Assembly (NCBI RefSeq): GCF_947504145.1
Contig: NZ_CANNGQ010000001.1
Span: 1,362,737 to 1,426,736 of the forward strand
DNA length: 64,000 nt
Origin: an uncultured Microbulbifer sp.
GTDB taxonomy: Bacteria > Pseudomonadota > Gammaproteobacteria > Pseudomonadales > Cellvibrionaceae
Direction: 5' to 3'
The translations under genes were made by a program, and so were the position numbers. Position 1 is the stretch's first letter. Each line of letters begins with the position of its first letter. Shown here piece by piece: positions 1 through 8,280 of this stretch. The notes under the pieces were generated by a model that saw nothing but the letters and a program-made list of their open reading frames with translations, was not told the origin of the DNA and made no database searches.

Positions 1-724
1 GACTGATACGGATGGCGCCTGCCGCCGCCAGCGGCGCCAATGCGGCCGCTGCAGCCAGAATGGCACCAAGAATCGCCATTTGTGGGCCGTATCCGTACCC
101 ATCCAGTGCCGCTTGCACCGCTCCGGTGCCGAAGATTAACACGGGCACATAAAGCGGCATAATTATCAACGCCAACAACAAACCGGGCCGCCTTAGTGCC
201 ACCGTCAATGCGGCGCCCACGGCACCAATCAGACTGAGACTCGCGGTCCCCAGCGCCAGGGACATAAACAGCGGCCAGTACCCCGCTTCGCCAAGGTTCA
301 GCATCATGCCCAATAAAGGAGACAACACGGCCAGTGGCAGGCCGGTCACCAACCAGTGCACCAGCACTTTTGCCAGTACCGAGAAATAGAGTGGCTGCGT
401 CTGCAACGCCAGCTGCTCCAGGGATCCGTCTTCATAATCCCCACGAAACAGCGATTCCTGAGACAGCAGGGTCGCCAGCAGCGCCATCACCCAGATCAGG
501 CCCCCGGCCATGCGCGCGAGCATTTCCGGATCAGGGCCAATCCCCAGTGGCATCATCGCCAGCACGGTAACAAAAAACAGCAGCGGATTGACGATATCCG
601 AACGGCGTCGCACCGCCAGGATGAATTCCGTACGGAACAGGGTGTAAAAACCAGGGGGACGTACGGAACCGGTCGCCCCCGATTCCGCCGCGCCAGGGGA
701 GGACGCCAGAGAGTCAACCCGCAT
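1..724 (-). CDS. ccmB: Heme exporter protein CcmB, nearly complete at window edge
   Basis: Membrane subunit of the CcmAB ABC transporter of System I cytochrome c maturation, which drives release of holo-CcmE from CcmC/CcmD. The reading frame gives 241 codons before the window ends. The sequence reads NPLLFF, then IGP-PEMLARMAGGLIWV, then GSLEQL and HWLVTGLPLAVLSPL, all typical of CcmB, with about six hydrophobic segments. The last visible residues are AIRIS; CcmB proteins I recall end within a residue or two of this point, so almost all of the protein is present. It has a roughly 20-residue N-terminal extension compared with the E. coli protein. The ATG at 724 overlaps the end of ccmA by 11 bases, indicating translational coupling. 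Further ccm genes are expected beyond the left edge. Confidence 0.93.
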   Translation of the reverse strand, partial: MRVDSLASSPGAAESGATGSVRPPGFYTLFRTEFILAVRRRSDIVNPLLFFVTVLAMMPLGIGPDPEMLARMAGGLIWVMALLATLLSQESLFRGDYEDGSLEQLALQTQPLYFSVLAKVLVHWLVTGLPLAVLSPLLGMMLNLGEAGYWPLFMSLALGTASLSLIGAVGAALTVALRRPGLLLALIIMPLYVPVLIFGTGAVQAALDGYGYGPQMAILGAILAAAAALAPLAAAGAIRIS

Positions 725-1403
725 AGGAGTGCTCCAGGGAATCATGCGCGCTGGCCTGAAAGTCGGCCAGATTGATCTTCGCCAGTGGAGCAATGGTCAC
801 CGGCTGGTGAGAAGTCAGTAACACACTGCCCCCGCGTTGCAAGTGCCGGGTCATCTGGGTCTCCAGGCTTGCGACACCGGCCACATCCAGTGCGGCCAGA
901 GGTTCATCAAGAATCCACAGTGACGGGGTTTCAGGCAGGTACAGACGCGCCAACGCAACGCGTCGGGTCTGGCCGGCGGATAGCTGTTGGCACAGCACAT
1001 CTTCAAATCCGTACAACCCCACCGCATCCAGCGCTACCAGGGCGTCGGTGTGGCTGGCGCCGTACCACGCCAGGTTTTCCAGCGGGGTCAGGCCGCGCCG
1101 GACACCGGCGTTGTGACCGATATACAGCAGTGATTCACGCAGTGATGGGAGAGATTTGGGCAGGGGCACGCCCCGCCACAGAATATGGCCCTGGTAATCG
1201 GAGGCAGTGCCAATCAGCGTACGGATAAGCGTACTCTTGCCGGCACCGTTGGCGCCTTCAATCTGCAGTGCAGCTCCGACGCTCAGTGCAAACTCGAGCC
1301 CCTCAAACAGGATTCTGCCGTCCCGCTCACAGGTGAGCCCGCGCGCACTCAGGGCAAGCCCTGGCGCCGAGTCTGTTGCTGTACCAGATTGTGCAGACAC
1401 CAT
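714..1403 (-). CDS. ccmA: Heme exporter ATP-binding protein CcmA
   Basis: ATPase subunit of the CcmAB transporter (229 aa). Visible motifs in order are Walker A GANGAGKST (about residues 54-62), the ABC signature LSAGQTRRVALARL (about 141-154) and Walker B LWILDEP. ATP hydrolysis by CcmA releases heme-loaded CcmE for cytochrome c assembly in the cytoplasmic membrane and periplasm. The length is slightly longer than the usual 200-210 aa because of an N-terminal tail. The ATG at 1403 is preceded by a G-rich stretch (GGTGGGCG) acting as ribosome binding site. It precedes and overlaps ccmB. Its start lies 34 bp from the 3' end of the phosphatase gene on the same strand; that gene may be read through into ccm, but no clear promoter or terminator is visible between them. 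Confidence 0.95.
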   Translation of the reverse strand: MVSAQSGTATDSAPGLALSARGLTCERDGRILFEGLEFALSVGAALQIEGANGAGKSTLIRTLIGTASDYQGHILWRGVPLPKSLPSLRESLLYIGHNAGVRRGLTPLENLAWYGASHTDALVALDAVGLYGFEDVLCQQLSAGQTRRVALARLYLPETPSLWILDEPLAALDVAGVASLETQMTRHLQRGGSVLLTSHQPVTIAPLAKINLADFQASAHDSLEHSYAG

Positions 1404-1436
1404 CGCCCACCGCAGTTGATGAAAAACTAGCCGGCA

Positions 1437-3215
1437 TTATACCGGGAGTGGCGGGTTTTGCATGGCCTTCCCGGAGGATTCACTTGCACTGTGTTGCTCC
1501 GCAGCACCATTCCAGCGAATAGTCGCCTCCACACGGCTACTACCGGGGTGGTAGTGCACCTCGTCACATATCGTGTGGAGCAAATTGAGCCCCCGCCCTG
1601 CGTAGACCCCGGTGTGCTCGCGCACTTCAGGGAAACCAACGCCGCTGTCTTCCACCTCCAGAGTCAGCTCGCCTCCTGCTTCCCCCTCCCTACAGCTGAG
1701 GGAGATTCGCACCCAACCCTCGGTCAACTGACCGCGGCGCTCCGCCATCAGGTCGTAATAGCGTACAAAGCCGTCATCCGTGGCCTTGATGGACGAGTCC
1801 AACTCCAGCACCCCGTGCTCCAGCGCATTGCGGAACAGTTCGCCCAGCGCAATCGCCAGATCTTCCTGAAAGCGCACGGCTCCGGGCATCTGCGCCAATA
1901 CGCCCAATAGATGTGGTAATGGGTCCGTCGTGCGCAGCTCCTGCTGCGACAGGTGCAACTGCATAGACCAGTCACCGACCCGCCCCCCTTTGCGGCTCCC
2001 TCCGTGATCCACTGCCAGGCAACCACTTTTGCGCAGGGAGGCATGAGTGAGATCCAGCTCCACCAGCGACAGATCGTCATGCTGTTCCGCCGCGTGGGCA
2101 TTGACCGCTACCAGAATCTGGTCGAACGCCTGGAAGCCCTCGTCGCCGTCCTCGCGCAACAAGTTGATCAGGCGGCTCTCACCAAAGTGCTCCCCCTGAC
2201 TGTTGCGCGCCTCGTGAATACCGTCACTCCAAAGATACAAACGGTCCCCCGGCATCACGCGCACATTGACGATCGAGGTATCAACCTGATCAGAGGACAG
2301 CACACCGAACGGCAAGTGGCGCGACTCCAGCATATGCAGTTCGCCATTGGTGCGTTTCAGACAGGGGCTCGGCATCCCTGCATTGAGAATACGCAGGTGG
2401 TTGCGACGCGGGTCCAGCTCCAGCATCACCAGGCAGCAGAACATCTGCCGCGGCAGGATATCGTAAAGTTTGCGATTGATTTCCCGCAGCACCCGGCTCA
2501 TGGAAAAACCCCGGGGCATCATGGAATAAAAGATGGAAGTAAGCGGTACCGCACCCACCGCGGCGGCGAGGCCGTGGCCAGCAAAATCCCCCAGCATCAG
2601 CACCAGTTTTCCATCCGGGGTATGGGTGGCGGCGAGCAGGTCCCCGTTCAGTACCGCCCGCGGAGACAGGTGGTAACGGATTGCCGGGGTGTCATCCAGG
2701 CAACTTTCATTGCCCAGATTGCCGAAAATCTCACGCGCGTTCGCCTGCTCCTGTAGAAAGTCCGCATGATGCCGCCGCAGGCGGTCCCGCTGCGCCATCA
2801 ATGAACGGCTGAATTCACAGAAGCGGCGGATAGACGCCAGCTTAAGCTGCACCAGCGGCGGGCTGTACGGCTTGGTGAGAATATCATCGCAAATGGTTGG
2901 TGGGGCCGGTGGAGGCGCTTCGCCGGTCAGGTCCTGCACGAACAGGATCGGCACCAGCTCGACGCCGCCGCTTTGCCGCAACTGCCGAATCTCGTCAGCG
3001 ACGGTGTTGTTGGCGGCAACGGGTCCAAAAATCACCAGATTGGGATGAAATTCGTCGTACGCGCCCACGGCCATGTCTACGGACGGAACCGCGTGGATGG
3101 AGGTCGGAAGCACACAGCCGGTAGAACTGGTGTATTCCGAGTTGTGGATCAACTGCCGCAGCTCACCCAGTTCGCCGGCATCGCTTTCGACAATCAGGAC
3201 TCGGAAGGCAGGCAT
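1437..3215 (-). CDS. Fused pseudo-receiver / PP2C (SpoIIE-type) phosphatase / HATPase anti-sigma kinase
   Basis: Partner-switching regulator of about 592 aa if started at the ATG at 3215, where the response-regulator fold begins (FRVLIVESD). An upstream start at 3299 would overlap the STAS gene. Residues about 4-130 are a receiver domain, but the phospho-acceptor Asp after beta-3 is replaced (LVIFG, Gly near residue 64) while the conserved Lys (LTKPYSP, near 115) remains. Residues about 180-390 are a PP2C/SpoIIE phosphatase with NGD (190-192), GDFAGHG (209-215), SDG (330-332) and DD (380-381). Residues about 430-585 are an RsbW/SpoIIAB-like ATPase with N-box ELFRNALEHG and DSGVGF. The architecture matches Pseudomonas HsbR, which dephosphorylates and phosphorylates the STAS protein HsbA; the neighbouring STAS gene is the expected partner. 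The biological output (motility or biofilm in Pseudomonas) is inference here. Confidence 0.88.
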   Translation of the reverse strand: MPAFRVLIVESDAGELGELRQLIHNSEYTSSTGCVLPTSIHAVPSVDMAVGAYDEFHPNLVIFGPVAANNTVADEIRQLRQSGGVELVPILFVQDLTGEAPPPAPPTICDDILTKPYSPPLVQLKLASIRRFCEFSRSLMAQRDRLRRHHADFLQEQANAREIFGNLGNESCLDDTPAIRYHLSPRAVLNGDLLAATHTPDGKLVLMLGDFAGHGLAAAVGAVPLTSIFYSMMPRGFSMSRVLREINRKLYDILPRQMFCCLVMLELDPRRNHLRILNAGMPSPCLKRTNGELHMLESRHLPFGVLSSDQVDTSIVNVRVMPGDRLYLWSDGIHEARNSQGEHFGESRLINLLREDGDEGFQAFDQILVAVNAHAAEQHDDLSLVELDLTHASLRKSGCLAVDHGGSRKGGRVGDWSMQLHLSQQELRTTDPLPHLLGVLAQMPGAVRFQEDLAIALGELFRNALEHGVLELDSSIKATDDGFVRYYDLMAERRGQLTEGWVRISLSCREGEAGGELTLEVEDSGVGFPEVREHTGVYAGRGLNLLHTICDEVHYHPGSSRVEATIRWNGAAEQHSASESSGKAMQNPPLPV

Positions 3216-3231
3216 CAGGGATGGAGGATCT

Positions 3232-3576
3232 TCAGCGGATGCTGAAAATGCGATCGAAATTGGAGACCGAGAGGATGTGGGAGACATGCGCGTTGGCATT
3301 CATCAGTTCAACCGCGGGCTGGGCACCTTCCCCGCCGGACTCCACACAGTAATCCCGCAACAACAGCAGCATCCCCAGCGCCGCGCTGTCCAGGTGGTCG
3401 GTTTCGGAGAGATCAACCAGAAAGGTCCTGGGCGGCGGCATCACATTGCGATACGCCCGCTGGAATTCCCGGTGTATATTGAAATCAAAATTACCCGCAA
3501 CGCGGATAACCAGCGTATCACCACCTTCGGACACTGCCGAAGTCACCCTGCTTTCAAACCTGTCGGAAACTACCAT
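3232..3576 (-). CDS. STAS-domain anti-anti-sigma factor (HsbA/SpoIIAA-like)
   Basis: A 114-aa STAS protein. The start at 3576 (MVVSDRFES) is chosen because a good ribosome binding site (AAAGGGA) lies just upstream and because homologues begin near this point; the open frame extends further upstream but without protein-like sequence. The core motif TFLVDLSETDHLDSAALGML contains the expected phosphorylatable Ser (about residue 64) after the DS turn. Members of this family are phosphorylated by an RsbW-like kinase and dephosphorylated by a PP2C phosphatase. Both activities are in the downstream gene, 16 bp away on the same strand, so the two form a self-contained partner-switching module. The closest architecture I know is Pseudomonas HsbA/HsbR. 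The target anti-sigma factor is not in the window. Confidence 0.88.
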   Translation of the reverse strand: MVVSDRFESRVTSAVSEGGDTLVIRVAGNFDFNIHREFQRAYRNVMPPPRTFLVDLSETDHLDSAALGMLLLLRDYCVESGGEGAQPAVELMNANAHVSHILSVSNFDRIFSIR

Positions 3577-3703
3577 CTGAAGGTCCCTTTTCCTTCCCTT
3601 TCCTGACGATTGCGTTCCAATATACACCCCTCCGGGGAGTGTGCAAACTGGCGACGGGACGAGCCGAGCGCCCCGCTCGCCCGAACCGGCAATGATCTGA
3701 CCA

Positions 3704-3733
3704 ATGAAAAAGGGTGCCCAAGGCACCCTTTTT
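3704..3733. terminator. Bidirectional rho-independent terminator
   Basis: A perfect 7-bp GC-rich stem (GGGTGCC / GGCACCC, loop CAA) flanked by A5 on the left and T5 on the right, so it can work on both strands. On the minus strand it would end transcription of the small PA3496-type gene before the STAS/phosphatase pair. Confidence 0.8.
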
Positions 3734-3850
3734 GTGGGGCCTGCCGCGAGCCATGTAGCACAATGCACATGGGAGTCGGGCAGTATTTCTTAATGATAAA
3801 CCCGGATAAACCCCCGGTCGGTGTCAACAGGCCTGTCGATGCCCGCCGGC

Positions 3851-4024
3851 CTAGAACTCGTACTGATAATCCAACAGCTCCCGCCTGAGACGCATCTCCT
3901 CCAGCCGGTCTTCGACCATCCGGCGAGCATCTCTTGGGTTCTGAGGCGTATACAGTAGCTCCTCGGCCACTGAGGAATCGCTCTCATCAAAATCCATGTC
4001 ATTTTCGATAACGTTGCCGCTCAT
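3851..4024 (-). CDS. Small PA3496-family protein (57 aa)
   Basis: A short charged protein resembling the PA3496 family (named in databases as putative envelope integrity proteins). The C-terminal half, with DARRMVEDRLEEMRLRREL followed by a tyrosine-rich end, matches the family pattern of an Arg/Glu-rich helix. The N-terminal half is acidic (DMDFDESDSS). The start at 4024 (MSGNVIEN) is favoured because GGAG lies six bases upstream; the open frame allows two earlier ATGs. There is no signal peptide or membrane segment. The gene is monocistronic, followed by a terminator at 3704-3733. The molecular function is not known to me. Confidence 0.75.
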   Translation of the reverse strand: MSGNVIENDMDFDESDSSVAEELLYTPQNPRDARRMVEDRLEEMRLRRELLDYQYEF

Positions 4025-4444
4025 AGAAAACTCCATAATCTCGATCTGCCAAGGCAGAAACACTTTGTCTGTTTTTGTCGTGCAATCGCAGATTAGCCAG
4101 CACAGACTTCACCGGTCAAGCACCTTTTACACTGCGGAAACAAGTTTTTTTACGGGGTTACACCGACGCCCGGTACACAGCCGGACGTCAGGCAAAGCCT
4201 CTCCTTTACAGCCCGCAGCTGGCGCAAAAATACCGGCAATTTGTTACCAAATCGCGACAATTTTCCTCAAAATTTTTATTGAAATGATCCCGGATTTCCC
4301 GACGATTCTCCGGTGGATTCTGGTAACCATGACAACCTTGGCGTTACCCTTGGTGACAATTGATCAGAGGGAGTGGAAGCACTTCGCACTTCAGGTGAGA
4401 TGGGCAACGAAAAAGCCGCGGTCAGAGTCGGTAGAGATCGGGCC
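4025..4444. other. Intergenic region, no recognisable gene
   Basis: About 420 bp between the PA3496-type gene and the tRNA promoter. It is more AT-rich than its neighbours at the left end. An open frame of 150 codons on the plus strand (3996-4448) runs through it but shows no domain and starts inside the neighbouring gene. It presumably holds the promoter of the PA3496-type gene. Confidence 0.5.
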
Positions 4445-4473
4445 ATGACAGCCGCAGCGACAGTGGTTAGAAT
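4445..4473 (+). promoter_or_regulatory. Sigma-70 promoter of tRNA-Arg
   Basis: -35 ATGACA (4445-4450), a 17-bp spacer and -10 TAGAAT (4468-4473). The predicted start near 4480 is followed by the mature tRNA at 4490. A GC-rich stretch after the -10 box (GAGCGCC) resembles the discriminator of stringently controlled stable RNA promoters. Confidence 0.75.
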
Positions 4474-4489
4474 GAGCGCCCTTCCGATG

Positions 4490-4565
4490 GCCCCCGTCGG
4501 TTAACAGGATAAACCACGGACCTCCTAAGTCCGGACTGCAGGTTCGAGTCCTGCCGGGGGCGCCA
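4490..4565 (+). tRNA. tRNA-Arg, anticodon CCU
   Basis: A 76-nt cloverleaf. The acceptor arms GCCCCCG (4490-4496) and CGGGGGC (4555-4561) pair perfectly, followed by discriminator G and an encoded CCA (4563-4565). The D-arm is GGTT...AACC. The anticodon stem CGGAC/GTCCG encloses the loop CTCCTAA, giving anticodon CCU, which reads AGG. The variable loop is GACT and the T-arm is GCAGG TTCGAGT CCTGC. It is a single tRNA gene with its own promoter, convergent with the peptidase gene. No integrase or attachment-site duplication was seen beside it. Confidence 0.96.
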
Positions 4566-4603
4566 ACTTTCCAGGTGTGTCGCCGCGCACTTCATGCAAT
4601 GTT

Positions 4604-5629
4604 TTATTCGTCCCTGAAGATGGCGATCTCCGCTGCCTCGCCGCTACGGCGGCTGGCCCGGTACATGCCCTTGGTATTGAAGATGAGCGCGATATGGCCT
4701 TCGGCATCCAGCGCGATTACTCCACCTGTGCCACCAACCGGCAACAGCACCTTGTTGATCACCTCATCCGCCGCTTGCGCCACGGACTTATCCTGGTAGG
4801 CAACGCGGGTACAGATATCTGCAGCCACGTTATAGCGGATAAAGTATTCGCCGTGGCCCGTGGCTGAAACGGCACAGGATTGGTTGTCGGCAAAGGTGCC
4901 GGCGCCAATAATCGGGGAATCGCCAATACGGCCGTAGCGCTTGGCGGTCATACCACCGGTGGAGGTGCCCGCAGCCAAGTTGCCCCGCTTGTCCAGCGCC
5001 ACTGCACCCACGGTACCCATACGGAAAGGCTCCGGCAGCGCCTCGACCGAGGCCTGGTAATCCTTGTCCTGCTGGTTTTTCCTGTCGAGCTTTTCTCTCG
5101 CTTTGTCCAGCTGCTTGCGCCGCTGCTCGGTATCGAAGGTTTTGTTATCCACCATGGGTACACCGCGGCTTTTGGCAAAGTCTTCCGCTCCCTGCCCCGC
5201 CAGCATCACAAACGGGGAGTCTTCCATTACCATGCGCGCGAGATTGATGGGGTTGGCGATGTGTTTTACGCCTGCCACGGCCCCCGCCTCGCGGTTGCGG
5301 CCATCCATGATCGAGGCGTCCAGCTCATGGGTGCCGCCATAGGTATACACCGCACCCTTGCCAGCATTGAACAAGGGGGAATCTTCCATGATGTTGATGG
5401 CGGCGACGATCGCATCCAGGCTGGAACCGCCCTTTTCCAGTACCTGGTATCCCGCGTTAATGGCTTCATCCAGTTTGGCGCGATAGGCCCGTTCCTTTTC
5501 TGGTGTCATCGCCGACTTTTCGATGGTACCGGCACCGCCGTGGATGGCGATCGCAAAGGTGGGCTTGTCCGCCGATGCGCCCGCACTGATCAACAGTCCG
5601 ATCCAGACAACCAACAGTCTTCGCAACAT
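4604..5629 (-). CDS. Exported isoaspartyl peptidase / L-asparaginase (Ntn hydrolase)
   Basis: Plant-type asparaginase/isoaspartyl aminopeptidase (family T2, IaaA/EcAIII-like), about 341 aa from the ATG at 5629, which has a strong GGGAGG ribosome binding site. An N-terminal signal peptide (MLRRLLVVWIGLLISAGASA) points to a periplasmic enzyme. The family hallmark IHGGAGT follows, and the autocleavage site MGTVGAVAL places the nucleophile at Thr206. Auto-proteolysis before this Thr makes the alpha and beta subunits. TSTGGMTAKRYGRIGDSPIIGAGT, spanning the substrate pocket, and the GTGGVIALD segment are well kept. It would remove isoaspartyl dipeptides or asparagine. It stands alone, convergent with the tRNA. 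Confidence 0.93.
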   Translation of the reverse strand: MLRRLLVVWIGLLISAGASADKPTFAIAIHGGAGTIEKSAMTPEKERAYRAKLDEAINAGYQVLEKGGSSLDAIVAAINIMEDSPLFNAGKGAVYTYGGTHELDASIMDGRNREAGAVAGVKHIANPINLARMVMEDSPFVMLAGQGAEDFAKSRGVPMVDNKTFDTEQRRKQLDKAREKLDRKNQQDKDYQASVEALPEPFRMGTVGAVALDKRGNLAAGTSTGGMTAKRYGRIGDSPIIGAGTFADNQSCAVSATGHGEYFIRYNVAADICTRVAYQDKSVAQAADEVINKVLLPVGGTGGVIALDAEGHIALIFNTKGMYRASRRSGEAAEIAIFRDE

Positions 5630-5706
5630 TCCCTGCCTCCCTCGGTTCCGCCTTTCCTGTTCACCGTACAAATTCGGTGTACGGCTTAGATGTACAACTA
5701 TCGAGA

Positions 5707-6615
5707 TTAGCTCATGCGCTGCTTGAACAAGGCCAGCATTTCGCTCCAGGCGCGCTCCGCTTGGGCCTGGTTATAAGCCATGGAATCCGGCGGGCACCAG
5801 CCGTGCATGGCGCCTTCGTAGACTTCTACGGCGGCATCCAGGTCGGCAGCCTTGAAGGCGTTGCGCAATTCGTCTTTCGCCTCAGGCTGACGCTCGTCGT
5901 CATTTTCCGCAATCGCCACCAGGAAGCCGGCTTTGATTTTGGGGATCAGGCGATGAGGACTGTCGCTCTTATCGGTCACCAGGCTACCGCCGTGGAAGGA
6001 AGCACCAGCGCCAAAGCGCTCGGGCATTGCCGCAGCCAGGCGAAAGGTGTAGGAGCCAGTCATGCAGTAACCGGCGGTGCCTGCTTTTTTCGCCGGGTCT
6101 ACCGACGCCTGTTTATCCAGCCATTCAATAAAGGCTTTGCCGTCGGTAACGCAGGTTTGCGGGGAGAGGGTGCCGGCGAGTTCGCGGCCTTTCGGGAACA
6201 CCTGCTTGCGCAGTTCCGGGCCGATGATTTTTGCATCGTCCGGGATCAGCTGACCTTTCATGGTGCGGTAGTAGGGGTTCACCACCAGTACGGAATAACC
6301 AGACTCTGCCAGGCGCTTGCCCATCTGGCGAAAGGCCGGACGCATGCCGAAAATATCCGGCCACAGAATTACCGCCGGGTGGCGCCCTTCAGCGGGGTGT
6401 ACAAAGTAGGCGTCGGCCTCACCGTCGGGGGTCGGCACTGTGACTTCACTTTCCACCACCTTGATTCCACTGTTCGCGGACGCGCGCCAGGGCAACATGG
6501 CAAAGAGTGCGGTGCCCACGCCGATTCTCCCAAAGCCGCGCCGACTCACCCCGGCACCGCTGCCTTTTTTGAGGAAGTAGGCCTCGGCATCTTTCGTATT
6601 CAGTTCATCACACAT
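5707..6615 (-). CDS. Dienelactone hydrolase family protein with Tat-type signal
   Basis: Alpha/beta-hydrolase of the dienelactone hydrolase family (about 302 aa). The start at 6615 is supported by AAAAGGAG seven bases upstream. Near residue 25 a twin-arginine motif SRRGFGRIG precedes a hydrophobic stretch ending in ASA, suggesting export by Tat to the periplasm. The catalytic triad fits the family: nucleophile Cys184 in GYCMTGSY, Asp within AENDDER and His within AMHGWC. The substrate is unknown; the family hydrolyses lactones and related carbonyl compounds. It is transcribed in the same direction as the peptidase downstream and the flavoreductase operon upstream, but gaps of about 80 bp leave operon membership open. 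Confidence 0.85.
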   Translation of the reverse strand: MCDELNTKDAEAYFLKKGSGAGVSRRGFGRIGVGTALFAMLPWRASANSGIKVVESEVTVPTPDGEADAYFVHPAEGRHPAVILWPDIFGMRPAFRQMGKRLAESGYSVLVVNPYYRTMKGQLIPDDAKIIGPELRKQVFPKGRELAGTLSPQTCVTDGKAFIEWLDKQASVDPAKKAGTAGYCMTGSYTFRLAAAMPERFGAGASFHGGSLVTDKSDSPHRLIPKIKAGFLVAIAENDDERQPEAKDELRNAFKAADLDAAVEVYEGAMHGWCPPDSMAYNQAQAERAWSEMLALFKQRMS

Positions 6616-6695
6616 TCCCGTCTCCTTTTGATTGATGGTCTGGATAACCGCTCCAGCAACCATTACTCAACAGGATTTTTCCGGGCAAGTCCAGC

Positions 6696-8243
6696 TCAGT
6701 AGAGGTCCCGACGGTAGTGGCCTGCGTCCAGCATGGACGATACTTCTGCTTCACCCAACAGCTGATTAAGCACCCGGTGGACGCCAACACCCATACCGCT
6801 GCGATTGCCGCAGACATAGATATCCGCACCGCGAGCGACAAATGCGTGCAGGGCATCCTGCTGGGTGGCAAGAAACTCCTGCACATAGCGGGGCTGCTCT
6901 GTTTTCCCGCGAGAAAAAACCCGGTCGCAGCGCGTGAGGGTGCCCTGCTTCAGCCAGTTGTCTATTTCCCTGGCCAGGGGCCGGTCGGCTTCCGGGCAAC
7001 GCTCGCCGTAAACCAACCACACCGGGCCAGAATTTGGCCGGGCGGCGCGCTCCGCCAGTTGTGCGCGCAATCCTGCCAGCCCGCTGCCGGCACCGATCAA
7101 TACCATCGGCCGGCTATGATCCGGGGTGTGGCAGTTGCTGTTTTGTCGCAGCCTACCCGCAAACAGTTCGCCGGACTCGCAGTGCTCCGTGAGCCAGCCA
7201 GAACCGAGCCCGAGCTGACCACCCTCACGAAACTGCTGCCGCACGATCAGCTTGAGCGCTTTCTCCTCACAGCTGGAGGCAACGGAATATTCCCGCACAG
7301 GCAGCAGAGGAAATTCCGAGAAATCCCCTCGCAGCAGTTTTTCCCGGTCAAAGTCGGCATTTGGCAAAACACGGTCGCGCAACCAGGCCTGCAGTGTCTG
7401 ACCGCGCCCGCCAAGAGCGATCCACTCGGTCGCTTCCAGCTGGTGCAGGGCCAGCCACGCCACTACAACCTCACGTGGATGCCGTGGCTGCACCTCCAAT
7501 ACATCGCCCGCGCGCCACATGGGCCAGTCGTTGACTGCCCGCAGAGTCAATGCAAACAGAGGTGCACCGGGGCTGCCGGAGTTCAGCAACGTGCGCTCGG
7601 ACAGGCGCCACCAGATAACAGGCTGACTGACGGAACTTTCCGTCGTCGACTCAGCGGGTTGCAACGGGCGGAACCAGGTGGGCATGACACTGGCAACGCC
7701 GCTGGTATCTTCGCGGGCCCCGTCGACCTTATGCAGGGGCTCCAGCGCTTTAGCACCGAGCTGCGCCATACCGTCAAACAATAACTGACCGAAGGCACAG
7801 AAGCGCTCGTAGGTGCTGTCGCCCAGGGCGACGACAGAATAGGAAAGGTGGGAGAGATCCAATGTGACGGCGTCACTACCTGCACCACTCAGATAATTGC
7901 GCGCGAAACGCCGACCGTTATCCGGCGCCTCTCCTTCACCATAGGTAGCGACGACGAACAGTGCTTTGTGCACCGTTTGCAATGTCTGTGAAGACACCTG
8001 ACTCAGGGGTAATACCGTGACCGGTTGCGAGGCCCCGATATGCGCCGCACTCTGATGTGCCAGCGAGGCGGCGGTACCGCTTTGACTGGCAAAAGCAATC
8101 AGCACGCCGCCCGCTGCCTGCGTATGCTGCTGCCGGCGGGCAGCGTTTTGTACACGGCGCTGCCGCACAACCAGGAAGACAACCCATAGGAGCCACAACA
8201 GAGAACAGACAACTGCAATGGCAATGCGCTGATACTCTGTCAC
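6696..8243 (-). CDS. Membrane-anchored flavodoxin/NADPH reductase (CysJ-like sulfite reductase flavoprotein family)
   Basis: A diflavin reductase of 515 aa. A single N-terminal transmembrane helix (about residues 7-27) anchors it. A flavodoxin-like FMN domain follows (SQSGTAAS near residue 53, YGEGEAPDNGRRF near 100), then a connecting/FAD domain with VREYSVAS and an NADPH domain (GAGSGLAGLRA, VYGERCPEAD). The GTG start at 8243 has AGGGAG seven bases upstream. Diflavin proteins pass electrons from NADPH through FAD and FMN to an acceptor. In this Fur-preceded operon with PepSY, DUF2271 and DUF4198 proteins, an electron-supply role for iron reduction or release is a reasonable inference, not proven. 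It is the last gene of the operon. Confidence 0.85.
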   Translation of the reverse strand: MTEYQRIAIAVVCSLLWLLWVVFLVVRQRRVQNAARRQQHTQAAGGVLIAFASQSGTAASLAHQSAAHIGASQPVTVLPLSQVSSQTLQTVHKALFVVATYGEGEAPDNGRRFARNYLSGAGSDAVTLDLSHLSYSVVALGDSTYERFCAFGQLLFDGMAQLGAKALEPLHKVDGAREDTSGVASVMPTWFRPLQPAESTTESSVSQPVIWWRLSERTLLNSGSPGAPLFALTLRAVNDWPMWRAGDVLEVQPRHPREVVVAWLALHQLEATEWIALGGRGQTLQAWLRDRVLPNADFDREKLLRGDFSEFPLLPVREYSVASSCEEKALKLIVRQQFREGGQLGLGSGWLTEHCESGELFAGRLRQNSNCHTPDHSRPMVLIGAGSGLAGLRAQLAERAARPNSGPVWLVYGERCPEADRPLAREIDNWLKQGTLTRCDRVFSRGKTEQPRYVQEFLATQQDALHAFVARGADIYVCGNRSGMGVGVHRVLNQLLGEAEVSSMLDAGHYRRDLY

Positions 8244-8280
8244 AACCGGGCTCCCTGGTTAACGATGGAAACGTGCGACC

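Noticed and set aside
3232..3768. Longer form of the STAS protein starting at 3768
   Set aside because: The extra 64 residues run through the terminator hairpin at 3704-3733 and are not STAS-like; the ATG at 3576 has a good ribosome binding site.
3996..4448. 150-codon plus-strand open frame before the tRNA
   Set aside because: Starts inside the PA3496-type gene on the other strand and shows no protein-like features; the region is better read as promoter DNA.
4490..4565. tRNA-Arg as integration site for a mobile element
   Set aside because: No integrase, no direct repeat of the tRNA 3' end and only housekeeping-type genes beside it.
6717..7784. 355-codon plus-strand open frame
   Set aside because: Antisense to the diflavin reductase, whose motifs are complete on the minus strand.
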